Part shown: one piece after another, positions 13,201 to 23,100 of the stretch | Layout of the letters: each line of letters starts with the position of its first letter | How positions within the stretch are numbered: the stretch's first letter is position 1 | Assembly (NCBI GenBank): GCA_008931825.1 | Contig: QXVZ01021957.1 | Location: 1-33,907 of the forward strand | Reading direction: 5' to 3' | Source of the DNA: Phallusia fumigata | Taxonomy: Eukaryota > Chordata > Ascidiacea > Phlebobranchia > Ascidiidae | Length of the DNA: 33,907 bases | Made by a program: the position numbers and the translations under genes | The notes under the pieces: model-generated | The model's database searches: none | Told to the model about the DNA's origin: nothing | Seen by the model: only the letters and a program-made list of their open reading frames with translations

Positions 13201-14831
13201 AATGTCGACACTGACTCATAGTATTCTTAGAAGTATGAATACATAAGGTCCCCATTCTGGTTTATTTGGAGGCTGAAAAAGTCAACTTTATGAGGAAACA
13301 GCGAAAATCTTACGTAAGGGTTGCAGGTGACCAAATGTCAAAATGCCAACAACTTTCCAAAATGTCCCGTCAAAAACAAAATTGCCTAATCATGAAAAAT
13401 TGTCTGCAACGATTGGATTGGACTTTAGCATTCTAAGTCCTAGTCCAACTTCCTACGACTCTGCAACACTGATCCTCCAGTTAAACCTTTTGTAAAGCAT
13501 AACTTTATTGCTTAACCGTAACTTGAGCAGCACATGCTATGCTTCGTTGTTTTAATTTACATGACCACACACTTTCGAAGCCTTACCATGCAAACTTTTT
13601 GCAGTATTTTCCTGCATGACTTGTTACAACGCGGGCTCGCTTGAGGAGTGTGACCGAATCGGGAAACTCGTCTCGTGTGCCGCAAACCAGGTGGATAAAA
13701 ATGTTTGGTCACTTCTATAAGAACTTGCTTTGACAGCAGGAGCCACTTTTACCGATTCTACCCCAAACACCGCTCATCCAGTGTGGGTCTTCCAGTCACT
13801 TGATATCATTTATTATTCAATACCCAGGGTTCAACGACCTTTCAAACGCAGCGTGCCAGTTTACAAAGAATGTCGAAATGGTTTCGACATTGCGTGGCAT
13901 ATGGATGACGTCACATCTTGTTTCTGTGTTTAGAAGGCGAATCGTTGCAATCTGCAAAAGGCTGGTTGGCACGTGCTGCTTCTTGTCGCTCGCTAATGCA
14001 GTTGTACTGCAAATAACGATAAAACAACAGAGTGGTCGCTGAACTTGGCTCAAAAAATGTATTAGAATATGAACTCATAAATCACCTCGCGTGCCAGGGA
14101 TTGCCGACTCCTGCTTCAATCATTTAATAGTAACAAAAAACCTGTCGTACAGACCACATTTTTGTGTATGCGAATCGGCTACGTAAGGCTTGCAAGTGGC
14201 CTATTGTCAAATCAAAGAATTTTATATGCGGAACAGCAGTTTCACTGTGTTAAACTTTTCTTGTGGCACAGAAATCGTGTGCAACGGAAGTTAGAACGCA
14301 AAACTTCGGACGTCAAAAGACTGTGTCAAAGTATTGCAAACAGACGTTGGCATGCCACAATAACGCCGCACAGGTAAGAACAAATATCTGGGTAAACTAA
14401 TTTTACACGTTTTGCCTGAAAATATGTAACTTTAACAATTTTAAAAGCAATAAAAACAAAATTGTCAAACCGAAAAAAGTGTTTGCGTTTTGTAAACATT
14501 TTGATATTTTGTCGCATTTCCCTGTTTTTGTGGCGATTGGCAATAGTAGCCTACTAAAAATTTTTGCTTGATGTGCAAAAATATCTAATTTTGGAAGTTC
14601 TTCATTTTTAAAACAACTCTTTAACTGCTGTCAACTGATGGTCTGCGTTGTTAATTTTTTTGTTTCTTTAACTTAATGCGACCCATGTAAAAACCACTGG
14701 GTTGAGGCAATGCGCATGATCGTTTGTGCTTTTTACAGAATTTGCATCAATGTCGACCGCGTCAATCGTCGTCAGTGTGTAGATGCTGTTGCGAAACAAA
14801 CAGATGTAACGTTGGAACGCCTTGTCCATAA
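1212..14831 (+). CDS. CLCA-family protein (calcium-activated chloride channel regulator) with C-terminal Ly6/uPAR-like domain
   Basis: Twenty-two exons join with consistent phases: 1212-1379, 1446-1583, 2224-2374, 3083-3197, 3626-3794, 4155-4406, 5137-5361, 5688-5801, 6575-6754, 7029-7149, 7410-7549, 8457-8612, 9133-9235, 9592-9671, 9965-10061, 10474-10600, 10856-10998, 11503-11689, 12465-12883, 13605-13690, 14272-14373, 14739-14831. The sum is 3366 nt, or 1121 residues plus TAA. Visible parts are a signal peptide (1-22), the CLCA N-terminal metalloprotease domain with [14 protein letters not shown] at 158-171, a Cys-rich segment, a VWA domain from about 316 with MIDAS residues D324, S326, S328, T395 and D425, a beta-rich middle, a fibronectin-III-like part (about 790-905), a Thr/Pro tract, and a 13-cysteine end domain. 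Known CLCAs are secreted, self-cleaving proteases that modulate chloride channels. No transmembrane or GPI tail is seen, so a secreted product is inferred. Exon 19 contains an N and a probable assembly duplication; without it the length would be about 1105 residues. Confidence 0.9.
1380..1445 (+). other. 66-nt in-frame mini-intron in the CLCA N-terminal domain
   Basis: The reading frame runs straight through this segment, but it starts gtaagc, ends tcgcag, is AT-rich, and interrupts the CLCA N-terminal alignment. Removing it joins LLEKIK to ELVTKAS, which matches the continuous helix seen in other CLCAs. It is phase 0 and exactly 22 codons with no stop, so retention would give a 22-residue insert rather than a frameshift. 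Confidence 0.8.
2458..2580. mobile_element. hAT-like element end (relic)
   Basis: The sequence begins cagtgtttctcaaacttttt, close to the CAGTGGTTCTCAAAC-type ends common in non-autonomous hAT elements. I could not find a matching inverted end or a target duplication, so only one end is supported. It lies in the intron between 2374 and 3083. Confidence 0.35.
2928..3056 (+). mobile_element. tRNA-derived SINE-like relic
   Basis: A good Pol III box B (ggttcgaaacc, 2965-2975) follows a box A-like stretch (gtgtggtcggcg, 2932-2943). The spacing is tRNA-like, and a non-tRNA body and AT-rich tail come next. No intact tRNA fold is visible. It lies inside a CLCA intron just before the HEWAH exon. Confidence 0.45.
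3441..3577. mobile_element. MITE with terminal inverted repeats (CAAGGGTGG type)
   Basis: The left end CAAGGGTGGCAGTACGGTAC and the inverse of the right end (CAAGGATGGTTGTACGGTAC) match over about 20 bp with 4 mismatches. The ends are GTAC-rich and the body is 137 bp. The flanking 8-mers atttcaac and gttttaat match at only 5 of 8 positions, so the target duplication is doubtful. It lies in a CLCA intron. Confidence 0.5.
4155..6754 (+). other. Exons encoding the VWA domain with a complete MIDAS (part of the CLCA gene)
   Basis: Four phase-0 exons (4155-4406, 5137-5361, 5688-5801, 6575-6754) encode the VWA domain. The first ends with LDTSGSM, giving the D-x-S-x-S part of the MIDAS. The second contains GGGTC (the MIDAS threonine), and the third contains IVFTDG (the MIDAS aspartate). 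All metal-coordinating positions are present, so divalent-cation binding is expected. Because all four exons are symmetrical (0-0), skipping any of them would keep the frame. Confidence 0.85.
5851..6092. mobile_element. Foldback MITE with long inverted arms
   Basis: The arms at about 5851-5935 and 6003-6092 are imperfect inverted copies sharing taaggtct, gcacc(a)ggtga, ggacatt and gtttaggctagtct. A short spacer separates them. The right arm carries a run of 12 C (6061-6072) that is missing from the left arm. A single arm of the same family occurs at 11151-11242. It lies in the CLCA intron between the fourth VWA-region exon and its predecessor. Confidence 0.65.
6764..6915. repeat. Short repeat-rich stretch with GATTCGAA motifs
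   Basis: The palindrome agattcgaatct and related words (gaatatcgaatatc, aagattcgaa, gatttgaaatcc) recur about six times around an A/T-rich core. The left and right halves are roughly inverted. This may be a degraded foldback element, but no clear ends are visible. Confidence 0.3.
7592..7944. mobile_element. Non-autonomous hAT element with perfect 8-bp target duplication
   Basis: The element at 7600-7936 (337 bp) begins cgggggtgtccaaac and ends with the inverse, tttggacacccctg. It is flanked on both sides by the identical 8-mer ccataggc (7592-7599 and 7937-7944). Ends of the CAGGGGTG type with an 8-bp duplication are characteristic of the hAT superfamily. No transposase is encoded. It lies in the CLCA intron between 7549 and 8457. 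Confidence 0.85.
8001..8262. mobile_element. Degraded hAT-like MITE
   Basis: The left part, aaaggttcccaacattttta followed by a CCC-TTTCGGCG stretch, and the right part, ccgtggaaccccggctgag, resemble the two ends of a widespread hAT MITE type (ends CAGTGGTTCTCA). The terminal bases are eroded and no target duplication is visible. Confidence 0.45.
9903..9945 (-). mobile_element. tRNA 3'-half relic
   Basis: On the - strand the sequence contains a perfect T-arm, GCGGG-TTCGATT-CCCGC, with a box B, preceded by a short TCTTA/TAAGA hairpin. There is no matching D-arm or acceptor stem, so this is a fragment or SINE head, not a functional tRNA. It ends about 20 nt before the acceptor of the CLCA exon at 9965. 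Confidence 0.5.
11151..11242. mobile_element. Solo arm of the foldback MITE family
   Basis: This segment (ctgcagacagtgcacactgt, then taaggtctcatcagtgcagc and gtttaggctagtctagc) matches one arm of the element at 5851-6092 over about 90 bp. It has no inverted partner nearby. Confidence 0.6.
12527..12621 (+). repeat. 47-bp perfect direct duplication around an N, probable contig overlap
   Basis: The segment 12527-12573 is repeated without change at 12575-12621, separated by the single N at 12574. The repeat lies inside CLCA exon 19 and duplicates the residues [15 protein letters not shown]. With the N, the period is 48 nt, so the frame is kept by chance. The simplest reading is two contig ends that were joined without merging their overlap. 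Confidence 0.8.
12634..12866 (+). repeat. Coding minisatellite: Thr/Pro-rich mucin-like tract
   Basis: Within CLCA exon 19 a 66-bp unit encoding [19 protein letters not shown] plus xTR occurs twice. It is preceded by a shorter 19-residue variant and followed by a partial unit. Threonine and proline dominate, as expected for an O-glycosylated stalk. It separates the CLCA body from the Cys-rich end domain. The high identity of the units suggests recent expansion, and copy number may vary between alleles. Confidence 0.8.
13152..13471. mobile_element. hAT-like MITE (CAGGGTTGCAGAGT ends)
   Basis: The left end CAGGGTTGCAGAGTAG and the inverse of the right end (CAGTGTTGCAGAGTCG) are near-identical. 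They bound a 320-bp segment with no coding potential. The flanking 8-mers (attctgac, atcctcca) do not match well, so the insertion is old or the ends are slightly misplaced. It lies in the intron before the Ly6/uPAR-like exons. Confidence 0.6.
13605..14831 (+). CDS. C-terminal Ly6/uPAR (three-finger)-like module of the CLCA gene
   Basis: Three exons (13605-13690, 14272-14373, 14739-14831) follow exon 19 in phase and encode residues 1029-1121. The pattern begins C-x2-C (CMTC), continues through EEC, VSC, KSC, KYC, LAC and HQC, and ends [12 protein letters not shown]. The closing CC-x4-CN and the opening C-x2-C are the signature of the Ly6/uPAR fold. The protein stops nine residues after the first C of that closing block's final CN region (ending TPCP), leaving no hydrophobic GPI or transmembrane tail. 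I found no separate start exon with a signal peptide between 12884 and 13604, so I treat this as part of the CLCA protein. A separate small gene is the alternative. Confidence 0.75.
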
Positions 14832-15295
14832 CAAACAATTCGCACATCTCTGTAAATATTACCTCAACACCAATCCTGTTTTCCTGCAAGAATAGAATTG
14901 CTACTGAGCAAGCTTTGTGCAGTCGGTCGTGACAGTGCACTTTATTCCAAAGAACCTTATGGACCAATTTTACCTCCAAATAATAGGACATTCAATAACT
15001 TAATTGTCGGGGTAAAAGTTGTTACTTTCAAGATAATAATACGAAGACTGCGTTCAGTGTTCATGTAGCGGCAGCTAGTACCAGGGTCATAGTGCAGGTT
15101 ACAGTTTTAGGCAAAATGTTTCGACTACTGACCAAAAACGACCCACAAAAAGTGAGTTGAATTTTCTAAACAAGTCTACTGTCATTCTTCAAAACCGGCT
15201 TCAATTTTAGTGAAATTGGGTCGCTATTATTTCTTTCACCGAGCGAAATAAACTCAACTCATTTCCAGTCAGCAAGGCGTGGCCAGAAAAATGAA
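14832..15295 (+). other. CLCA 3' region with candidate poly(A) signal
   Basis: After the TAA at 14829-14831 there is no strong AATAAA nearby. Variants occur close by (aataga near 14891), and a canonical AATAAA lies at 15247-15252, about 415 nt downstream. Nothing else is recognised here. Confidence 0.35.
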
Positions 15296-15368
15296 GCCTG
15301 CGGTGGGATTTGAACCCACGACAGGAGCTTATCTGGGGCTGGCGCTCTACCAATTGAGCTGCGCAGGC
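15296..15368 (-). tRNA. tRNA-like gene, probable pseudogene or SINE head
   Basis: On the - strand the 73-nt sequence has a perfect 7-bp acceptor stem (GCCTGCG/CGCAGGC), D-stem GCTC/GAGC and T-arm GTGGG-TTCAAAT-CCCAC. Box A and box B are good, and a Pol III TTTTT terminator lies at 15287-15291. The anticodon arm fails: CCAGC faces AAGCT, position 33 is C instead of T, and the variable region has one extra base. I therefore cannot assign an anticodon and favour a pseudogene. Confidence 0.6.
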
Positions 15369-16530
15369 ATGGCGGTGAGCCAGCCAATAGTCAAATCACA
15401 CACACCGTTTGCCTCTGTATGCTGCACATGTCAGCTTCTAGTACTATGATTCATATATGAGTGTGCCGTTATCGTTGGCCTGCATGAAACCTTCGGAGAT
15501 TCGAGTACCAAATGTGCACAAGCATGTAATTCCCATTTACTTGCTTGCTGTTTTAGCTTTTTGGCGAAACTTCCAACGGTTGCTGAAACTGAAAGCTCCC
15601 ATTAAATTTAGCGGCAATAATTTTGTGTTGTTTTTTTTCGGACAAAACATTGCTAGTTGCTACCCCTTTCAAAAATAAAAAAATACTGCCTGTGATTTCT
15701 GTTGAAAAGAGGAACTGGTCCAAACGGAACCATTATAAGAGGAATCTATCTAAATAAATATACTCGTTGTGTCATTTCTGCGTAGCAGTACCCAAAATTT
15801 ACCAACTGACCCGTTTTGGTGCATAAATCTGTTGAAAAATTATGGCAAACTGACACTTTTTTAGTTTTACGCTTGGGGATTCCCCCGTAGGTAATTATCG
15901 TAAAAAAGTCAGTGAGGAAACAGACAATTGAGGGCTGGAAAGTTGGGCTGCAAACTGTTTGACCTCCTTATCAAAGTGAAGTTCGAAAGCGGAACTAAAA
16001 ACCACATACGAAAGTAATAGTTTTAAAAGTAACATTCGAATTCTTGGGTGAGGTTAGGGAAACAGGAGTTTGATTTCTGAGCTACGCATTTGGTTTGTTT
16101 GTATTCCTGTATCAAAACGTTCCTGAGGCAACAGCAAGGGGTCGGAGGTGCCTACTTGTTTGGCAGTGGCATTGCTTTAAAATAGTGTACTAAGTGAAAA
16201 CTATTTATTGAGAATTGTGCAAACTACTTCCCTGCATAGTATACCATACTGACCGTTGGTTCCGAAACATTAATGTTGTTTTTGCCTGAATTTTTTAAGC
16301 TTCTAGATGATGAAAACTTAAATAAAAAACTTGTTTTTTAATTGCAAGACATGGTTTGCAGCGGCTTTTTGGTTTTAAATCTTTATCCAAATGATGATAC
16401 AAATCCATTATAACTGCTTTTGGCCTACAGTTTTCCAAAATTAATTCTAAATCCGTCATTTCTAGACAATTTTCCTGGTCTTTTTCATTTGTTTAAGTCA
16501 TTTCTTCCCTTCATCTTATGTTGCTCCAAT
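15369..16530. other. Intergenic stretch with nothing recognised
   Basis: AT-rich sequence with only short, low-quality ORFs on both strands. No splice-consistent exons, RNA genes or element ends were found. Confidence 0.4.
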
Positions 16531-17010
16531 GCGTGTCCATCACCTGTTTGGGTTTTTTTTGTTTTGTTTTCGTAATTTACCTGCTCATCATATCTCACAT
16601 TCTTGCTTTCACCTGTTACCTGTACATCCGTTTTCCTCGCCTTATTTATTCCAATCTTTCTTCTGCATTTCTTTACTGATTTCATTGCTCATGTTGTTTT
16701 TGTTTCTTTTTATGTTATTGCCATGTATCTTCACCACCTGTTTGTTGTTGTTTTTCTGTATTACTTTCTCGCTTTCCCACATTCTTGTTTTCACCCACAC
16801 CTCCACATCCGTTTCCTTGTTTCATTTATTTGCATATTTTTCTGTTTTTCACCTATTTGCTTTCGTGTTACTTTTTTTACATTTACATGCTTGTGATTGT
16901 TTTTGTGCATCTTAACCGGCCTCAAAGTTAGGGGTAGCTGACAAAGTGACCCCAGGGTCTTTCGCCATCCCGTTGCTCGAAGAGCGCAAAATAAACTAAA
17001 CTAAACTAAA
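16531..17010 (+). repeat. Pyrimidine-rich tandem duplication followed by a retroelement-like tail
   Basis: Two diverged copies of a roughly 195-bp unit lie side by side (about 16535-16728 and 16729-16910). They share cacctgtttg, then cacattcttg-ttttcac and acatccgtttcc. The + strand is almost all C and T. The following segment ends gaagagcgcaaaataaac with three (taaac)-type repeats at 16990-17009, which looks like the simple-repeat tail of a LINE. No reverse transcriptase is visible. Confidence 0.5.
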
Positions 17011-17175
17011 GATAAACCAACTATAAAGATGCTTATTATTTGCCTGCTGGAGTTTATAAGTTTTTTTGGCTTATTGCTGATTTTGTGACAAACAGAAAAT
17101 GCCTAACTTAATCATGCAAATGTCTCCTGCTTCAATGTAGCTCTATTAAGATATTGTTTACTTTAATGTCAAGAA

Positions 17176-20100
17176 ATGGAACAGCCTGGGCCAAGCACAG
17201 GCAATTCCGAGGTATGTTCACATGATTTTCTTGACATTTAAAATATTTTATTGGTTCTGTGTAAAAAAATTGGCATATTAAAACACAAAGCAATTTTGCT
17301 CTGCTAATCTTCATGTAAGTTGTTGCAAATACGCAGGTAAAACACTGTTACCTACAGCAAACATTGCTATGCTAAACAGAGTAATTTGATTTGGTGAAAT
17401 TGTACAATGTCCAAACCAGGGGTGAGCCATTGTTTTGGACTCTGGGCCAGATTTTTCTTCAAATTTGCCTTGTGGGCCATGTGAGTATGGACAAGAACCA
17501 CTAAACAAATTGCACACAGGCCAGAATAAAAGGGTTTCCAGGCCTGATTTGGCCTGCGGGTTGTAGTTTGCCCACCCTGGTCTAAACACTGTTTGTATTC
17601 CTATTATAATCTAAAATATAAGTTTAATTCATATGTGTGACAAAGTAAACTAAAAATTTAGGGATTGTTGTTTTAGAAAAGTGAGACTCTTTCACAAACA
17701 AAAGTTGTCAAGCAAGTATCTGAAGATGGAAGTTTTGCTGGTAAGATCTACATTTGTAATGATGCAGGTTTTATAAGTTAAAGTCTAATTTGCTAACTTT
17801 AAAGAATCTCAGTGCTTTGCGGTAAATAACTTTATCTACATAACAAATTTTAAATTCATTTTGTACAAAAAATCAGTTTTAAACACTTGATTACCTCGTA
17901 ATAAGTCATGTTGAATGTTGTGGCAATATGCCATACAAATGTTTTAAAATAAGTGCTGTTTTTTAGTACATGTTGGACAAAGATGGTTTAAACAATACAT
18001 TTATTCTAAGTTGATCTTTTGTTTTTTATTAGGTCGAAGTGTCAAATATGAGCAGCATTTCATTGCGCAGGGAGCAAAATTTAAAGATTCACCCATAGCT
18101 GGAGTTCAAGGAAATGTGTATCAGTTCAACATTTGTAAGCATACATGAGTATGGCACTTGTAACCTAAATTTAACAACCTCAAAATTTAACAATTCTTAA
18201 AACTGAAACATTTAAAATTGTATCACTATGTTTACATGCAATAAGCTCATTTAAATTGCATAAATGGTTGGTACTACTTATTATAGGGCCCCTTCCATGA
18301 AGGGAACACAGATTGTTTTTACTCTGTTTTTTTCTTTATTTCTTGTTTCTGTCTAACACAAGTCTGAAAATGTGCACTGACAATTATTACCCCAATTTAC
18401 CCATCAGTTCACCCACAGGCCCCCAAAATATGACCTTTTAAAAAACAGCAGTATTTAACAACGTAAGTTACCAAGAAGTTTCCTGTGTTGATGGTTGATG
18501 CAATGCAAAGTATTTTGTGATTTTTTACCTTTTTACCCCCAAACATTCAGGTTTTTGTTTACATGTCATTTACATCAGACATACTAATCCATTTTCAATG
18601 TATTGAAATTTAAAATGTACTTATGTAGGGTGCTTTTTATTGGTTTTTAAAACCTTAATATGTTTGCTGTTTTGCGATGTAGAAGACAGTGCGGCACAGC
18701 AATTTATTTATTTGTTATTATTTTTAGTCCTGCGATTTCGCTGCCTTATGGTCAGTATAGATCATTACTATGCAGTTGTTTGTATCTTACGTGCAACACC
18801 TCCCAACATGTATAAAGAGATTATCATTTTTTATAAAAAACGAAATACAGCTGTTGATACTACACCACTGCTTCACATGATTGCGTAGTGTTAACTGAGA
18901 TGCGTTAGCTAAATAACACTGTAAAAGATAATACGTACAATAATTTTGCTCTCTCTCTTGTACAGTAGCACGTAAGCTTATACTTAGTTGGTCAAAAAGT
19001 GCAATGTTGTTGTTGAATTTACAGTGCATTGCTGAATCGCGTTGGAAAAGGTCATTTAGAGTTTGTTGTGCAGTTTGCTGCAGCTCAGCCAAAGGTCACT
19101 GCAGGTCAAACTATCGGTTAGTGTGACTGTGATGTAAGAACAGATTTAGTTAGATTATGAATGGAAATCTTTACTTTTTAAGCCGATCATGTCCCTAAAA
19201 CATCACTACTGTTCAGAAATTGCATGTGTGTGTTATAAAATGCCAAGGGAATTCGGGACCCAATGCAATGCGGGTATTGAAAATATATCCAATGTACTAA
19301 AGAAAATGGTATATGTGGAGAGCTTCGTTTTTAGGTGGTAGTGTATTTGGAATAAAAATATGGAGAACACCCCCCCTCTCTAGTTTTGCTTTAAACTGTT
19401 CTTGATTTGTGACTAAGACATCAACATCACACTTTGTTATGTATCTTTGATGACGTGTGTATATTCATTATAATATATGTCATCATAGGCACCTCATGTT
19501 CACATAGTTACACAAAGTAGAAATACTTAAAAACAAACTTTTTTCTTTTACAGCCAATCATAATGTCACCAGAAGACAGCAAGCTGATGAGAAAGCCAAA
19601 GGTAAAAGTGTGTTTCGAGAAAAGTAATTTAAATTTATTCAAATCTGTGCATATGGTAGATAGGTATCTAATGTTGTGCCCTGCAACTGTTGAACTCAGT
19701 TGCCCCATCAGTTAAACCACAGGCCCCCAAAATGTGAAACTTAAAAACAGCAATATTTATTAAGCCAAATCCTCTAGAAGTTTCCGTTTTTGACAGTTGG
19801 TATATTACAATGTTTTTAAAAGTATTTGTTACCGTGATTGGATTCACCCATTTTTCACCTTTTCCACCCTAAATATTAATTTTTCTGTTTATTTAGCCTT
19901 AAGTTCAGACACATTAATCTAAATGTATTGGAAGGTAGATGTTTGTATAGTGTGCATCCCATGCGACAGGAAGGGGATGACTGACAAGTTTGTGAGAGCA
20001 CCTCTCAGCAGTTTGTATCAAATTGCTTCTTTACACCCGGCAATGTGTTACAGCAACTTTATTTGATCATTTTTATGGGTTAATGTTTTTTGCAATTTTG

Positions 20101-23100
20101 GCGAAATGATCATATCCAAGCGGTCTGACACGTGATCAAATTGCACAACATACACCTATTTTATGGTGTACCTCCGACATGGGGTCGAATATACATTACA
20201 TGCATTCAAATACTCTATGAATACTTGATTGGCTGTATTTGTATTCATGAGTATTTGTGTGGTTTTCGAGCACTAGCAATTTGAATCGTATTTGAATAAA
20301 CTGATTCATGTATTCGTATTCATGAATTATTCAAAAAATGTAAAAAATTCAAAGACAAGCAATTTAAATAATATTGGAACAAATAATTTTATGTATTTGT
20401 ATTCATTATTTATTCAAAAAATTTCGGAGACAAACGATTCGAATAATATTCAAATGAATAGTTTGTTGTATCGTATCCGCATATGGTTGTAGGATTTCTT
20501 CAGGCTATCTATTCGAATGAATTGCAAGCAGTACTTGTAATTGCAAAATCCTAAAAAATGGAGGCGAATATTGAACAAAAAAAATTATTGGGAGTTGTTT
20601 AGTTACCAGAAGTTTCAGCAATTTAAGTCATATATTGAAATGACAGAATTTATAATATAACTGACTATAACCCAACCTACAAACTTTAAAAGGCCAGTAA
20701 GTTAGCTACCATAAGTATAGAATAAAACACAGAAACAAATCCACCACAATGTTATACAAACTGTCTATATTTCATCTAATTCGGACATTTTTTATTAGTT
20801 TGCTCCTTTTTCAGAAAGGTAGTGGGGTAACTGCTGGAGCCATGAGGTAAAACACATGAATTATTGCACCACAATCACATGTTACAAAAACTGTCCATTT
20901 CATCCAATTCCAATTTAGGGGCCTAGTGGAGTAACCATTGGGGATATGGAATAAAACAAAACTGATAAAACAACCTCATGATATCTACCAGCTGTAAAAG
21001 TTTTATGCAAATCCACCAAACATTTCATGCCAAAGTGCATAGACACAGTGCATGGAAATTTTTCACCCTTTTGGCGGCTAGCAGGGTAACCCTTGGGGCT
21101 GTGAAGTCAATTAAAATGAATGACACACTGCCGTGACTATATCTACCTGCTGTGAAAGTTTCATCCAAATCCATCAAACATTTTATGCTAAAAGTTCATG
21201 GACAAACTAGAGGGGAGAAATAAGAAATAAAGGATAAAAAACAAAAAAAAATGGAGTAAAAACAATATGTGTCCCCTTCAGGAAGGGGACCCATATTGAC
21301 AGGATACATTACAATGGTCATCCAGTTTCACTGTTAGTATTTGCTGGCAAAAAAAATCTTGTTATTTTGTGTTTCTAAGTCCGTCTGTTTTGGAATTTCA
21401 GTTGCTGCTATTGAAAGGCATCAAGAGGAGCATATAAAAAGCATTCCAGGAAGTGTGGTGTTATATGGTCAGTCAGGAAAACAAAATCTACTTCCAGATA
21501 ATGTGCATCCAGGAATGCACAAGTACATGGCGTTTGGTGGTTGGGGCCATGTAGATGGGGCTGTGTCCATATCTCGAAGAAAAAATTCTGTTTGTTTTGA
21601 TAAGATTTTGGATCTAAATACACAAAAAAAGTTTGTTGCTTTGATTGGTCCACCGGGGTCAGGAAAAACCACACTTTCCAAGCAATTGGCAAAGTTAAGT
21701 CATCCAGTTCTATCAGCTAAGTTTCTCCTGAGGTGTACTGACCTTGGTTATGAAGAAAGCCTTTCTTACAAACAGCTTTTCATTGACTTTCTTTGTCCTG
21801 AATTGGATGAAGAAACAAAAGAAAATGCATTTCAGTGGATGAGGGAAAATCCAGATAAGTGTGTTTTTGTTTTCGATGGCTATGACCAGGCCACATGGTC
21901 ACTTAAAAACATTAAACCACTTAATGTGGACTATGAAAAACCTCTGCAAATTGATCAACTAATAGCGAGTCTTTGTTGCAAAAAGGTTTTCAAAGAGTCT
22001 TTGTTGATTTTTACATCACGTCCCCACTCTATTCTTGAAATCCCCTTACACCTTCGCCCTGATGTCACCATTCATATAGACGACCTATCCAATGAAGACA
22101 TGAAAAAGCTGTTCTATGCATTTGCAGGGGAAAGGGCAGATGAATTGTGGGAGATTTTAACCACCCGGGCTGCACCACTTCTTAGTCTTTGTCACAATCC
22201 ACTATTACTGCAATTCATTACTTTCGTTTTACACCAAGGCTTAAACCAAGTTATGACCATTACTGAGGTTTTTCAAGTTGTTTTAGAGCAACTAAGATAC
22301 TCAGAAACAAAAGATGGCAGAGATATAAAAAAAATCTTGAGACCACTTTGTAAAATTGCGTATGAGGGCATGCAACGGGAAACTGTTGTTTTTACCACCG
22401 ATCATTTAACAGAGGAAGGTCTTGATGCCACTGTTGTCCAGGATGTTATCATTGCCTTTGCTCGCAACATTGGCTTTCCAACTCAACAACTATTTGATGG
22501 TTACCAGCTTTTTCACTTTTCCCACCAAATGTTGCAAGAGATGTTGGCAGCTAAGTTCATCTGCGATTTCATGTCTGATGAAGAATTTCAAAAAATCGTT
22601 GAGCAGGTGGTCAAAGGAGGCCATTGGTCGATGGTACGACGATTTTTGCATGGACTTTTGCTAGGAGTTAAAAACAGAAAAAAAGGTAAGCTACCCAAGG
22701 AATCTTGTTTTGTTAACATAAATCTTGGTACCTAAGTATTTAAAACCATGTTGGAAGACTTTGCCTGATTTGGAAACACTCTTAAACTTTTGTTTCCCTA
22801 TTTGATTTGACTTTTTAGCTGAAACTCCTACATCACCGACTCAACAACCTGCACCAGAACAGTCCCAAACAGGTAGCAATCACTTATTTTTAATGGTTTA
22901 GCATTTAAGTTTGTAACTCATCGTTACGTCTTTTAACATAGGCATTTGAGATTTAGAAAGATTTAGTTTGTTTGTAAAAAATTGGAGAATATAACGATAT
23001 GCAAAGCACAGCAAATCATGTTGCACAAAGCACAGCAATCATGTTGCACAAAATTTGTTTGGCATTTACATTCATTTATTTGCAGACAAACAATCAATCT

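Noticed and set aside
13730..14042. Overlapping + strand ORFs as a separate gene or extra exon
   Set aside because: The Cys-rich domain joins 13690 to 14272 directly in phase 0, and these ORFs would break the cysteine pattern.
16529..16915. 128-residue Phe/Leu/His-rich ORF that looks like a membrane protein
   Set aside because: It is a translation of the pyrimidine-rich tandem repeat; other frames are open too, for the same reason.
18787..19092. 101-residue - strand ORF starting MAELQQTAQQ
   Set aside because: The frame is not kept in the related repeat copies, whereas the + strand reading is.
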